Shown here: positions 8,229 through 17,168 of the stretch, in pieces
How positions within the stretch are numbered: position 1 is the first letter of the stretch
Layout: the number at the start of each line of letters is the position of its first letter
From: Acidobacteriota bacterium
GTDB lineage: Bacteria; Acidobacteriota; Vicinamibacteria; Vicinamibacterales; Fen-181
Reading direction: 5' to 3'
Length of the DNA stretch: 36,280 nt
NCBI GenBank assembly: GCA_025363775.1
Contig: JANYLG010000075.1
Span: 1 to 36,280 of the forward strand
The notes under the pieces: generated by a model
What the model saw: only the letters and a program-made list of their open reading frames with translations
What the model was told of the DNA's origin: nothing
The model's database searches: none
Program-made: the position numbers and the translations under genes

Positions 8229-10901
8229 ATGCGTGTTCCGCGTTGCTTCGCTCTGTCCCTTCTCCTCCTCCTCGTCGCAGCCAGCGTCGCGATCCTCGCT
8301 CAGGCGCCTGCGCCGTCCCTGACCGAGGACCAACTGGCGGGCTTCACGTACCGCAACCTCGGCCCCTACCGCGCCGGATCGTGGATCGCGGATATTGCCG
8401 TGCCCGAATCGCCGCAGAAATCGCACCTCTACACGTTCTACGTCGGTGTTCGCTACGGCGGGGTCTGGAAGACGACGAACAACGGCACGACGTTCCAGCC
8501 GGTCTTCGACAGCCAGGACGTGACGGGTATCGGCTGCCTGGCCATCGCGCCGTCGAACGAGAACATCGTCTGGGTCGGCACCGGCGACGCGGCCAGCGTG
8601 AGGGTGGCCTACCCGGGCGACGGCGTCTACAAGTCGACCGACGCCGGCAAGACATGGCAGCGGATGGGCCTGCAGGACACGCACCACATCGGCCGCATCG
8701 TCGTCCACCCGACGAACCCCGACATCGTCTACGTAGCCGCGATGGGCCACCTCTGGTCGCCCAACGAAGAGCGCGGCGTCTTCAAGACGATTGACGGCGG
8801 AAAGACCTGGAAGAAGGTGCTCTACATCAACGATAAGACGGGCGCAATCGACCTGGTGGTCAACCGGCGGCAGCCCGACACGCTCTACGCGGCGATGTAC
8901 GACGTCCAGCGGCGGCCGTGGCGGCTGGTCGAAGGAGGCGAGGGCAGCGGGATTCACAAGACGACGGACGGCGGCAAGACCTGGACGAAGCTGGCCGGCG
9001 GGTTTCCGGCGACGCCGCAGGGCCGTATCGGCCTCGACATCTACCAGAAGAACCCGAACATCCTCTACGCCGTGACGGAGAACTTCGCGAAGCGTCCGCC
9101 GACCGAGGACGAAGCGACGCGCGACCGCGCGCGCAATCTCGAGCCGCAACCGCGACATGTCGGAGGTGAAGTCTACCGGACCGAGGACGGCGGCAAGACC
9201 TGGCGGAAGATGAACGCCGCGACCGACGACGTCAGCTCGAAGGCCGGGTACTCCTTCAACCAGATCCGGCTGGATCCCAACAACGACAAGCGGATCATCA
9301 TCAACTGCGATTCGCTTCTGAGCTCGGTGGACAGCGGCAAGACGTGGACTGGTCTCACCTGGGACTCGCGGAACCTGTTCGGCAAGGGGTTTGGCGACTT
9401 CAGGACGATGTGGATCGACCCGCAGAACTCCGACCGGTGGATCCTCGGCAGCGACGGCGGCGTGCACATCTCGTACGACGCCGGAAAGACGTGCGATCAC
9501 TACTCCAACATCCCGGGCGGCGAGTTCTATTCCATCACGGTGGACATGGAGAACCCGTACCGGGTCTACGGCGGCCTGCAGGACCACGACTCGTGGCGCG
9601 GGCCGATCAACGGGCCAGCCGGTCGGATTGGTCCTGAAGACTGGGTGACGGTGGGTGACAACGACGGGATGTACAACCGCGTGGACCCGACCGACAGCCG
9701 ATGGGTCTACAACACGGTTCAGTGGGGCGGCCACTACCGGCTCGATCAGCACACGCACACCCGTACGTCGATCGTGCCGACGCGCGCGGCGGGGCAGCCG
9801 CCGCTCCGGTGGAACTGGACGCCCCCGCTGGCGCTCTCGCCGTTCAACAGCCGGATTCTCTACACGGGCGCGCAGGTGCTCTTCCGCTCGATCGACCAGG
9901 GCGACCACTGGGAGGAGATCAGTCCAGACCTCACTGGAAACGACGCCTCGAAGATCTCGCCGCCCGGCACCACGGTGCAGTACTGCACCATCACGACGAT
10001 TTCTGAATCGTCCGTCACGCCATGGGTCCTCTGGGTCGGCACCGACGATGGGAGGGTGCAGGTGTCAAGGAACCACGGCGCGAACTGGACCGACGCGACC
10101 GAGCAGGTCGTGGCTGCCGGCGGTCCCGAGCACTACGCGGTGACGCGCGTCCTCGCGTCGCGCACGGCCGCCGGAACCGCGTACATCACGAAGAACGGTC
10201 GGCGCTTCGACGAGTTCAAGCCGGTGGTGATGAGGACAACCGACTTCGGTGCGACGTGGACATCGCTGGCGGCGAACCTGCCGGACCGCGCGATCGACGT
10301 GATCGTGGAGGACGTGAATGACGCGGACATCCTCTTCGTCGGATCGAACCGCGGCGTTCACGTGTCGCTCGACGGGGGGCGCCGCTGGACGGCCATGAAG
10401 GGGAACATGCCGACGGTGCCCGTGACCGACCTCGTCATCCACCCGCGCGAGCGCGACCTTGTCGTCGCCACCTACGGCCGGGGGTTGTATGTCGCGAACA
10501 TCGGATGGCTGGACGAGGCGAAGCAGGGCGCTTTTGACAAGGATGCCCACTTCTTCAGGGTGAAGGCGCGCCCGACTCCGCCCGCCGGGGCCATCGGCAA
10601 TTTCGAGTTGTACGGCGACCGCCAGTTGATCGTGCCGAATGACGAGGGCCTCGAGTTCGAGTACTACCTGAAGGCGAAGGCCGACGGCGGTACGGTGAAG
10701 ATCGCGATTGCCGATGCGTCGGGCAAGGACGTGAGGACGATCGAGGGGACTGGCCACGCGGGCATGAACCGCGTGGCGTGGGACATGACGGGCGGGCGCG
10801 GGCGAGCCGTCGCGCCGGGGGAATACACGGTGACGCTGCAGGCGGGGGCGAAGACGCTCGTGCAGAAGGCCCGCGTGCTGCCGGCCGGGCATCGTCAGTA
10901 G
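8229..10901 (+). CDS. Exported VPS10/sortilin-like Asp-box beta-propeller protein
   Basis: This 890-residue protein starts at the ATG at 8229, which opens a clear Sec signal peptide (basic MRVPR, then a Leu/Ala-rich core ending near AQAPA); the track start at 8184 lies in the repeat tail. About ten BNR/Asp-box repeats are spread over residues about 80-730, for example STDAGKTW, TIDGGKTW, TTDGGKTW, TEDGGKTW, SVDSGKTW, TTDFGATW and SLDGGRRW. This is diagnostic of sialidase/sortilin-type propellers. The last 100 residues (IEGTGHAGMNRVAWDMTG, then GEYTVTL) look like a FlgD/Ig-like domain. No hydrolase active site is apparent, so binding or peptide-handling is as likely as glycosidase activity. 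It sits between two M24 peptidases. Confidence 0.85.
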   Translation: MRVPRCFALSLLLLLVAASVAILAQAPAPSLTEDQLAGFTYRNLGPYRAGSWIADIAVPESPQKSHLYTFYVGVRYGGVWKTTNNGTTFQPVFDSQDVTGIGCLAIAPSNENIVWVGTGDAASVRVAYPGDGVYKSTDAGKTWQRMGLQDTHHIGRIVVHPTNPDIVYVAAMGHLWSPNEERGVFKTIDGGKTWKKVLYINDKTGAIDLVVNRRQPDTLYAAMYDVQRRPWRLVEGGEGSGIHKTTDGGKTWTKLAGGFPATPQGRIGLDIYQKNPNILYAVTENFAKRPPTEDEATRDRARNLEPQPRHVGGEVYRTEDGGKTWRKMNAATDDVSSKAGYSFNQIRLDPNNDKRIIINCDSLLSSVDSGKTWTGLTWDSRNLFGKGFGDFRTMWIDPQNSDRWILGSDGGVHISYDAGKTCDHYSNIPGGEFYSITVDMENPYRVYGGLQDHDSWRGPINGPAGRIGPEDWVTVGDNDGMYNRVDPTDSRWVYNTVQWGGHYRLDQHTHTRTSIVPTRAAGQPPLRWNWTPPLALSPFNSRILYTGAQVLFRSIDQGDHWEEISPDLTGNDASKISPPGTTVQYCTITTISESSVTPWVLWVGTDDGRVQVSRNHGANWTDATEQVVAAGGPEHYAVTRVLASRTAAGTAYITKNGRRFDEFKPVVMRTTDFGATWTSLAANLPDRAIDVIVEDVNDADILFVGSNRGVHVSLDGGRRWTAMKGNMPTVPVTDLVIHPRERDLVVATYGRGLYVANIGWLDEAKQGAFDKDAHFFRVKARPTPPAGAIGNFELYGDRQLIVPNDEGLEFEYYLKAKADGGTVKIAIADASGKDVRTIEGTGHAGMNRVAWDMTGGRGRAVAPGEYTVTLQAGAKTLVQKARVLPAGHRQ

Positions 10902-10907
10902 CAGAAC

Positions 10908-10996
10908 AGCGGGAGACCGGGACCAGGGGTCGGGGATCGGGGACCCGAGGTCGGAGACAGGGGATCAGAGGTCGGGGATCCGGGATCAGGGACGTA
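10908..10996 (+). repeat. Degenerate GGGGATC/GGGGACC-type low-complexity repeat
   Basis: Between the propeller stop and the next gene the sequence consists of imperfect iterations of short words such as ggggatcgggg, gaggtcgg and gggatcaggg. Period and copy identity are irregular. No gene is visible here. Confidence 0.6.
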
Positions 10997-10999
10997 GCG

Positions 11000-11015
11000 C
11001 GGGCCTTCAGGCCCG
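11000..11015. repeat. GC-rich palindrome, GGGCCTTCAGGCCC family, copy 2
   Basis: CGGGCCTTCAGGCCCG repeats the core seen at 6718-6737, including the preceding gcg. It lies about 70 bases before the start of the second M24 gene. Confidence 0.75.
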
Positions 11016-11085
11016 AGAGGACCAACGGGGCGGAGGCTGGAGGATGTATTCTGTGTTTTCAGATCCGCGAACACGAAGGAGCATC

Positions 11086-12471
11086 ATGTTCGACGCCGAC
11101 ATTTACGTCGCACGACGCACGAAGCTGCAGCAGCAGTTCAGGCACGGCTTGCTGCTGTTCATCGGCAACGCCGATTCGCCGATGAACTACGCCGACAACA
11201 CGTATCATTTCCGGCAGGACTCGTCCTTCCTCTACTACTGGGGAATCGACGATCCCGATCTCGTCGCCGTCATCGATGCGGACGCCGGGACGCACACGGT
11301 CTACGGCAACGACTTTACGATCGACGACATCGTGTGGCGCGGTCCGCAGCCGACGATTGCCGAGCGAGGGGCCATGGCTGGCGTGTCGAACGCCGGGACA
11401 CGGGACGACCTGGCCAAGGTGCTGGCCGACGCGGTGGGGAAGGGACGCCGGATACACTTCCTGCCGCAGTACCGCGCCGACAATGCGCAGTGGCTCGATC
11501 GGTTGATTGGCATCAGAGTCGGCGCGATCAACCAGCACGCATCGGTCCCGCTCATCAAGGCGGTGGTCAGCCAGCGGGCCTGCAAGGAACCGGGCGAGAT
11601 TCGCGAGATCGAACTCGCCCTCGAGGTCTCCCACGACATGCACGTGCTCGCCATGACGATCGCGAAGCCGGGCATGTACGAGCGCGAGGTGGCCGGAGCG
11701 ATGGCTGGACTCGTCGAGTCGCGCGGCTCCCAGCTCGCCTTCCCGATCATCTTCTCGGTCCACGGCGAGACGTTGCACAACCATTTCCACGGCAACCGGA
11801 TGGAAGCCGGGCAGATGGCGGTGAACGACTGCGGCGCCGACTCGCCGCTGCACTACGCGAGCGACATCACGCGCACGATCCCGATCGGCGGTCAGTTCGT
11901 CGGCCCGCAGCGCGACCTGTATCAGGCGGTCCTTCGCGCGCACAAGAAGGCACTGGCCGCCACGAGGCCGGGCGTGAAGTGGATGGACGTTCACCTGCTC
12001 GCGTGCCGCAGCCTGGCCGAGGACTTGAAGGCGATCGGCTGCATGAAGGGCGATCTCGACGCGGCGGTGCAGGCCGGCGCCCACGCCATGTTCTTCCAGT
12101 GCGGCCTCGGCCACATGATGGGCTACGACGTCCACGACATGGAGGGACTCGGCGAGCAGTACGTGGGCTACGACCCTACCGTGACGCGCAGCACGCAGTT
12201 CGGTCTCAAGTCGCTGCGCATGGGGCGCGCGCTCGAGCCCGGTATGGTCATGACGGTCGAGCCGGGCATCTACATGATCCCGACGCTGATGGACAAGTGG
12301 AGGGCCGAAGGGAAGTTCACCGACTTCCTGAACTACGACGTGATCGAGAAGTTCAAGGCCTTCGGCGGGATCCGGGTGGAGGATGATGTGGTGATCACCC
12401 AGACCGGCAGCCGCATCCTCGGCAAGCCGATCCCGATCGAGATGGCCGATGTGGAAGCGTTAGCGAGGTAG
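11086..12471 (+). CDS. Cytoplasmic aminopeptidase P / prolidase (M24B family)
   Basis: This is a 461-residue protein. The ATG at 11086 (MFDADIY) has a GAAGGAG ribosome site and matches usual aminopeptidase P N-termini; the track start at 11044 adds an unsupported extension. The N-terminal AMP_N-type domain includes YHFRQDSSFLYYWGI. Catalytic-domain metal ligands are Asp in AVNDCGAD, Asp in SDITRT, His in GLGHMMGYDVHD, Glu in TVEPGIY and Glu in IRVEDD. It removes N-terminal residues preceding proline or cleaves Xaa-Pro dipeptides. No signal peptide is seen, so it is probably cytoplasmic, in contrast to the Tat-exported M24 enzyme two genes upstream. Confidence 0.9.
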   Translation: MFDADIYVARRTKLQQQFRHGLLLFIGNADSPMNYADNTYHFRQDSSFLYYWGIDDPDLVAVIDADAGTHTVYGNDFTIDDIVWRGPQPTIAERGAMAGVSNAGTRDDLAKVLADAVGKGRRIHFLPQYRADNAQWLDRLIGIRVGAINQHASVPLIKAVVSQRACKEPGEIREIELALEVSHDMHVLAMTIAKPGMYEREVAGAMAGLVESRGSQLAFPIIFSVHGETLHNHFHGNRMEAGQMAVNDCGADSPLHYASDITRTIPIGGQFVGPQRDLYQAVLRAHKKALAATRPGVKWMDVHLLACRSLAEDLKAIGCMKGDLDAAVQAGAHAMFFQCGLGHMMGYDVHDMEGLGEQYVGYDPTVTRSTQFGLKSLRMGRALEPGMVMTVEPGIYMIPTLMDKWRAEGKFTDFLNYDVIEKFKAFGGIRVEDDVVITQTGSRILGKPIPIEMADVEALAR

Positions 12472-12501
12472 ACACAGCCGACTTGCGACCTGCGGCGCGC
12501 G

Positions 12502-12555
12502 GCAGCAGGCGGTGTCCCTCCGCTCTACGGGGTGAAACGGGCCAGCGCCTGCTGC
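12502..12555. terminator. Ten-base perfect inverted repeat between convergent genes
   Basis: GCAGCAGGCG at 12502-12511 is matched by CGCCTGCTGC at 12546-12555 around a 34-base loop. It lies between the convergent peptidase and LysR genes, where a bidirectional transcription end would be expected. There is no T-tract, so terminator function is only a suggestion. Confidence 0.3.
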
Positions 12556-12609
12556 AGATTCTACAACTCCCGGACGACGTGGTCGCTGCAATCGCGGCAA
12601 GTGGTTCTG

Positions 12610-13509
12610 TCACGCGGAGCATCGGTCACGCGTGGCTTCCTCGAGCAGTTCCAGGAAAGCCCGGACCGCGGCGGAGACGCTCTGATCGCGAGCCTGAACG
12701 ACGTGCAGCGACCGCTCGAGCCGGAAACCCTTGAGCGCCACCGTCGCCAGACGGTGGTCCTGTAACTCCTGCTGGATGGTCAAGCTCGAGACAAACGACA
12801 CCCCGACGCCTGCGGACACCGAGCGCTTGATGGCTTCCGTGCTTCCCAGCGTCATCAACGGCGTGATCTCCACCCCTTTCTTCCCGAGCGCGGCCTCAAT
12901 GACTTCGCGCGTACCAGACCCCTGCTCTCTCATCAGGACCGGCTCCGCGCAAAATCGTTCGAGACGGACGCTTCGCGCGTGCGACAGGGGATGTCCGAAG
13001 GGAACGATTGGGACCAGCTCATCGACCAGGAACACACGTGCCTGCAATTCCGGCAGATGGACGAACCCTTCGGTCACGGCGATATCGACACGGCGTTCGT
13101 GCAGGTACTGCTGGATGACGTCCGTATTGGCGACCTCGAGATTCAGGGCGATGCGCGGATAGAGCCGACGGTAGCGGGCCAGGAGTTCGGGCAGGAAGTA
13201 GATGCCAATCGTCGTGCTGGCTCCGACCGTCAGTCGGCCCCCGCGCAGGCCCCGGAGTTCCGCCAGCGCAAGCTCCGCCTCGGCGGCCAGGTTCATGATG
13301 CGCTGCGTGTAGCCAGCGAGCAGTTCACCAGCCGCCGTCAGGCGCACCCCTCGGGGAAGTCGATCGACGAGCGCGGTTCCGAGGGTGTGTTCGAGGAGCT
13401 GCAGCTGCTTCGAGACGGCCGGCTGGCTGATGCGCAGGCGTCGGCCGGCTCGCCCGATGCTCTTCTCTCGAGCCACGGCATCAAAGATCGTCAGGTGATG
13501 GAAGTTCAT
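12610..13509 (-). CDS. LysR-family transcriptional regulator (CysL/YeiE type)
   Basis: This 299-residue protein has an N-terminal winged helix-turn-helix (MNFHHLTIFDAVAREKSIG, then SQPAVSKQLQLLEHTLG) and a periplasmic-binding-like effector domain from about residue 90. The segment MREQGSGTREVIE near residue 190 is typical of the CysL/YeiE/CbbR side of the family. It is divergently transcribed from a YeiH-type transporter across a 116-base AT-rich gap. This arrangement matches yeiE-yeiH in enterics and implies that it controls that gene and itself. The effector is unknown; sulfur anions are a guess from the family. Confidence 0.9.
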   Translation of the reverse strand: MNFHHLTIFDAVAREKSIGRAGRRLRISQPAVSKQLQLLEHTLGTALVDRLPRGVRLTAAGELLAGYTQRIMNLAAEAELALAELRGLRGGRLTVGASTTIGIYFLPELLARYRRLYPRIALNLEVANTDVIQQYLHERRVDIAVTEGFVHLPELQARVFLVDELVPIVPFGHPLSHARSVRLERFCAEPVLMREQGSGTREVIEAALGKKGVEITPLMTLGSTEAIKRSVSAGVGVSFVSSLTIQQELQDHRLATVALKGFRLERSLHVVQARDQSVSAAVRAFLELLEEATRDRCSA

Positions 13510-13514
13510 TTCTC

Positions 13515-13552
13515 ATAACCTCTCATTATGAATACGATGTTTATTATGTATT
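13515..13552. promoter_or_regulatory. AT-rich divergent regulatory region with two inverted repeats (likely LysR operator)
   Basis: Next to the LysR start, ATAACCTCTCATTAT (13515-13529) has ATAA/TTAT ends, and AATAC-N12-GTATT spans 13531-13552. The second is in the size range of LysR dyads. The whole 13510-13610 gap is strikingly AT-rich against GC-rich surroundings, as expected for back-to-back promoters. Confidence 0.5.
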
Positions 13553-13625
13553 GGAATTATATCAATGCATGCAATAACGTTCAGGCATCTGGTGAATATT
13601 TTCCATCACGCCGGGAGGAACCGAG

Positions 13626-14642
13626 ATGCTCCGTGAGCCTGCATGCCAGCGGCCGGCGAACTCCGACGCGGCGGAGTCCGGACCCTGGATTGCGCCGTAT
13701 GCGTTTGTCGCTGCGGGGCTCTTCTGTCTGACGCCGTATGCCACGCCTGGGCTCGCGCTGGGGCTCGGGATCGGTCTCGCCTTGTCGGTGGGAAATCCGT
13801 GGCCGAAGCCGATCAAGAGGTCCACAAAGGTCGTGCTTCAGGTGTCGGTGGTGCTCCTGGGTTTCGGGATGGATCTCTCGGCGGTGCTCGCGGCTGCACG
13901 CCAGGGCTTTCTGCTGGCGGCCGCCACGATTCTCCTGACCTTTGTGCTGGGCGCGCTTCTGCGTCGCGCGTTACGGTTGAAGCGCTCGACGACGATCCTG
14001 TTGTCGGCGGGGACGGCTATTTGCGGCGGGTCTGCGATCGCCGCGGTGGCGCTGGCCATCGACGCGGCCGAAGCCGAGGTGTCCGTAGCCCTCGGTACCG
14101 TCTTCACGTTGAACGCGGTGGCGCTCTATCTCTTTCCGCCGCTCGGGCACTGGCTCGGGCTTTCCCAGATCCAGTTCGGCACGTGGTCGGGCATCGCGAT
14201 TCACGACCTGTCATCGGTGGTCGGGGCGGCCTCTGCCTATGGCCAGGTCGCGCTGCAGACCGCGACAGCCGTCAAGCTGTCGCGCACGCTCTGGGTCATG
14301 CCGGTCGCCCTGCTGGCGGGCCTGCTGGTCTCCCGGGCCGCAACCGGGCACGGAAAGGCCGCGCCTGGAAAAGTCTCGGTGCCCTGGTTTGTCGGGCTGT
14401 TCCTGCTGGCTTCGCTGGCCAGCACGTTGCTGCCCGCCGTCCACCAGGCAGCGCCGATGCTGCAGGGAGCGGCCAGGATCGGGATGACGCTGGCTCTCCT
14501 GTCGATCGGCTCCGGTCTGTCTGCAGCCGTGCTGCGTGGAGTCGGTATCCGACCCTTTGTCCACGGCCTCGCCTTGTGGCTTGTCATCAGCGTCGTCTCG
14601 CTCGGCGCCTTGCTCTGGCTGGGCGCTGCTGCCGGCCACTGA
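13626..14642 (+). CDS. yeiH: YeiH-family (UPF0324) putative sulfate exporter
   Basis: This 338-residue integral membrane protein has about ten hydrophobic segments. Family features include LGFGMDLSAVLAAARQGF, the STTILLSAGTAICGGSAIAA region and the IAIHDLSSVVGAASAYG motif of the PF03601-type exporters. The ATG at 13626 follows a GGGAGG ribosome site. It is transcribed away from a LysR regulator, the arrangement seen for yeiE/yeiH and for sulfur-metabolism transporters. The transported substrate is not established for most of the family; sulfate/sulfite export is the usual annotation. Confidence 0.85.
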   Translation: MLREPACQRPANSDAAESGPWIAPYAFVAAGLFCLTPYATPGLALGLGIGLALSVGNPWPKPIKRSTKVVLQVSVVLLGFGMDLSAVLAAARQGFLLAAATILLTFVLGALLRRALRLKRSTTILLSAGTAICGGSAIAAVALAIDAAEAEVSVALGTVFTLNAVALYLFPPLGHWLGLSQIQFGTWSGIAIHDLSSVVGAASAYGQVALQTATAVKLSRTLWVMPVALLAGLLVSRAATGHGKAAPGKVSVPWFVGLFLLASLASTLLPAVHQAAPMLQGAARIGMTLALLSIGSGLSAAVLRGVGIRPFVHGLALWLVISVVSLGALLWLGAAAGH

Positions 14643-14690
14643 CCGTTGCCGCCGGCCTGGTTCCGCTTGGGGCCACAACACCGTCATCGT

Positions 14691-14704
14691 GCGGACGTGT
14701 CCGC
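14691..14704. terminator. Short hairpin between convergent yeiH and nadB
   Basis: GCGGACGTGTCCGC is a perfect six-pair inverted repeat in the 85-base gap between two convergent gene ends. It lacks a T-run, so this is a weak candidate. Confidence 0.25.
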
Positions 14705-14727
14705 CAGGTGGGATTCGAGACTCCTGT

Positions 14728-16287
14728 TCAGTCCGTTCGATAGTGACACCCGCGGCTCTCACGCGATTCAATCGCCGCCAGCAGCACCGCCAGCGCGGCC
14801 TGAACGCCGTTGCGAAGGCTGATGAGCGCGTCGCTCAGCTCGGCCCGCGCGTAGAACTTTCCGATTTCCAGCTGGAGTTCCCGGATGATCTCGTGCGCGC
14901 GGTCAAGGCGTCTCCGGTTCCGCACCAGTCCGACATAGTTCCACATCGTCTGGCGGATAGTCAGCCAGTCCTGCGCGACGAGCGCCGGGTCGACCGTCTC
15001 GGTTTCGTACTGCCACGGCGCGATGTCCGGGAAGTAGCAGTCCTCGCCGCCCGCGCAGCACCTGGCCGCGTCCGCGCCGGCGCGCGTGCCCCAGACGAGG
15101 CACTCGAGCAGGGAGGTGCTCGCGAGCCGGTTGGCCCCGTGGAGCCCCGTGCACGACACCTCGCCAACCGCCCGCAGCCGGCGCATGCTCGACCGGCCTT
15201 CGTCGTCCACCGCGATCCCGCCGCAGCTGTAATGCGCGGCCGGCACCACTGGAATCGGCTGGGTGGCGAGATCGAACCCCGCCTCCTGGCACCTGGCGGC
15301 AATCGTGGGAAACCGCTGCCGAACCCAGTCCGACTTCTTGTGGCTGATGTCCAGGTAGGCGCAGGGCGATCCGGTCTCGTGCATCATCTGGTGGATGCCG
15401 CGCGCCACGATATCGCGCGGCGCCAGCGAGCCGTCCGGGTGATAGTCGAACATGAACTCCCGGCCACCGGCATCCACCAGCCTGGCGCCCTCCCCGCGCA
15501 GCGACTCGGACAGGAGGAACCGCTCGCCCCCGTGATAGAGCGTCGTCGGATGGAACTGGACGAACTGCATGTTGAGGCATCGCGCGCCCGCACGGTACGC
15601 CATCGCGACGCCGTCCCCGCAGGCGCCCGCCGGGTTGGTCGTGTGGAGGTAGATGCGGCCCAGTCCGCCCGTCGCGAGAATCGTTTCTTTCGCCAGCCAC
15701 GATTCGACCTGCCTTGTGGCGTGGTCGAACACGTAGGCGCCCACGCACGTCGGCGCGGCGTAGATGTCGAGCGGGTTCCGCGAGTCGTGCGAGAGCGACA
15801 GGAGGTCGACCGCCGTCCGCCCGGTGAGCACCGTCGCGTTCGGTTCGCGGCGGACGGCCGCCAGCATCGCTTCCTCGATGGATCGCCCTGTGCGGTCGGC
15901 GTGATGGACAATGCGCGGGAGCGAGTGGGCGGCCTCGGCGGTGAGATCGAGCGTGCCGTCGGGGGCGCGATCGAACGGGACGCCCGCGTGGCCGATCAGC
16001 ACCTCCTCCACCAGGCGCGGCCCCTCTCGGCTCAGCAACTCGACGGCCTCCGGGTAGCAGAGCCCGGCGCCCGCAGCCACGATGTCGGCAGCCAGGCGCT
16101 CCGGCGAGTCGTCCACGCCCCGGTAGATGATGCCGCCCTGCGCCTCCCACGTGTTGGAGTCTTCCGCGCGGACGCCCTTGGTGAGCATGACGACGCGGGC
16201 GCCGGCGCGAGCGGCGGACAGCGCTGTCGCGCAACCCGCGAGGCCGCTGCCGATGATCAGCACGTCGATCCGATCGCCTGTAGTCAT
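14728..16287 (-). CDS. nadB: L-aspartate oxidase
   Basis: This 519-residue flavoprotein oxidises L-aspartate to iminoaspartate, the first step of de novo NAD synthesis. The FAD-binding dinucleotide motif is at the N-terminus (VLIIGSGLAGCATALSAA), followed by SNTWEAQGGI, typical of NadB/SdhA. The active-site region QFHPTTLYHG and the late GEVSCTGLHGANRLAS motif are also visible. The C-terminal helical domain includes RRRLDRAHEII. The length is normal. The start ATG overlaps the nadC stop (ATGA), so it is translationally coupled as the last gene of the nadA-nadC-nadB operon. Confidence 0.95.
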   Translation of the reverse strand: MTTGDRIDVLIIGSGLAGCATALSAARAGARVVMLTKGVRAEDSNTWEAQGGIIYRGVDDSPERLAADIVAAGAGLCYPEAVELLSREGPRLVEEVLIGHAGVPFDRAPDGTLDLTAEAAHSLPRIVHHADRTGRSIEEAMLAAVRREPNATVLTGRTAVDLLSLSHDSRNPLDIYAAPTCVGAYVFDHATRQVESWLAKETILATGGLGRIYLHTTNPAGACGDGVAMAYRAGARCLNMQFVQFHPTTLYHGGERFLLSESLRGEGARLVDAGGREFMFDYHPDGSLAPRDIVARGIHQMMHETGSPCAYLDISHKKSDWVRQRFPTIAARCQEAGFDLATQPIPVVPAAHYSCGGIAVDDEGRSSMRRLRAVGEVSCTGLHGANRLASTSLLECLVWGTRAGADAARCCAGGEDCYFPDIAPWQYETETVDPALVAQDWLTIRQTMWNYVGLVRNRRRLDRAHEIIRELQLEIGKFYARAELSDALISLRNGVQAALAVLLAAIESRESRGCHYRTD

Positions 16288-17168
16288 AGTGATCGTGAAG
16301 TCAGGTCATGATCGAAGTCGAGGGCGAGGTCCACCGAGGGCGCAGAGTGAGTCAGGGCGCCGACGGAAATTGTATCCACTCCGGTCTCCGCGTACGCCCT
16401 GATATTCTCCAGCGTGATCCGGCCCGAGGATTCAATCCAGACCGATGCCCCGCCTGGCCTTGCACGGACCATCCCCACGGCCTCCGCCGTGAGCGTCGGC
16501 GACATGTTGTCGAGCAGGACCGCATCGATCCCGACGTCGAGCGCCTCGGCGAGCTGCGTCAGCGAATCCACTTCGACCTGAACGGAGACACTGGCCGTGC
16601 GGTGCCGGGCCACTTCCTGCAGCGCCGCGGTGACGCCACCGGCTGCGGCGAGGTGGTTATCCTTGATCAGGACGCCGTCGTAGAGGCCGACGCGATGATT
16701 GCGACCGCCGCCCGCGCGCACGGCGTACTTTTCGAGCAGGCGCAGCCCGGGCGTGGTCTTGCGCGTGTCGGAGACCGACGCGCGCGTGCCGGCGACGGCC
16801 TCGACATAGCGTCGGGTGATGGTGGCCACGCCCGACAACCGCTGGAGGAGGTTGAGCGCGAGCCGTTCGCCTGACAGGATGGGCGCCGCCGGCCCGGCCA
16901 GGCGCATCAGCCGCGTGCCCGCCGTCACCCGTGATCCGTCGGAGAGCAGCGGTTCGGCCGACAGGTCGGCGTCGAGCTCGGCGAAGACGACGCGCGCCAC
17001 CATCAGCCCGGCGACGACGCACTCCTCCCGCGCGACGATCCACGCGCGCGCCTCGGTCCCGGCCGGCACCGTCCACGCCGTCGTGATGTCACCGTCCCCG
17101 ATGTCCTCGCGCAGGAACCGACGCACCTGGTCGCGCACGAATGCCGGATCGAGATCGACCGGGATCAC
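16284..17168 (-). CDS. nadC: Nicotinate-nucleotide pyrophosphorylase (carboxylating)
   Basis: This enzyme converts quinolinate and PRPP to nicotinate mononucleotide. I choose the GTG at 17168 as start (294 residues): it overlaps the nadA stop as GTGA, with a GGAG site eight bases upstream. The track ATG at 17207 would overlap nadA by 43 bases. Visible family motifs are [12 protein letters not shown], the [23 protein letters not shown] segment in shorter words ([29 protein letters not shown]), and the PRPP/phosphate region [12 protein letters not shown]. Its stop overlaps the nadB start by four bases. Confidence 0.93.
   Translation of the reverse strand: MIPVDLDPAFVRDQVRRFLREDIGDGDITTAWTVPAGTEARAWIVAREECVVAGLMVARVVFAELDADLSAEPLLSDGSRVTAGTRLMRLAGPAAPILSGERLALNLLQRLSGVATITRRYVEAVAGTRASVSDTRKTTPGLRLLEKYAVRAGGGRNHRVGLYDGVLIKDNHLAAAGGVTAALQEVARHRTASVSVQVEVDSLTQLAEALDVGIDAVLLDNMSPTLTAEAVGMVRARPGGASVWIESSGRITLENIRAYAETGVDTISVGALTHSAPSVDLALDFDHDLTSRSL

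Noticed and set aside
12532-12609. Peptide QRLLQILQLPDDVVAAIAASG looked slightly like a ParB-type or integrase helix
   Set aside because: Too short, no partner motifs, and the frame runs on into antisense LysR sequence.
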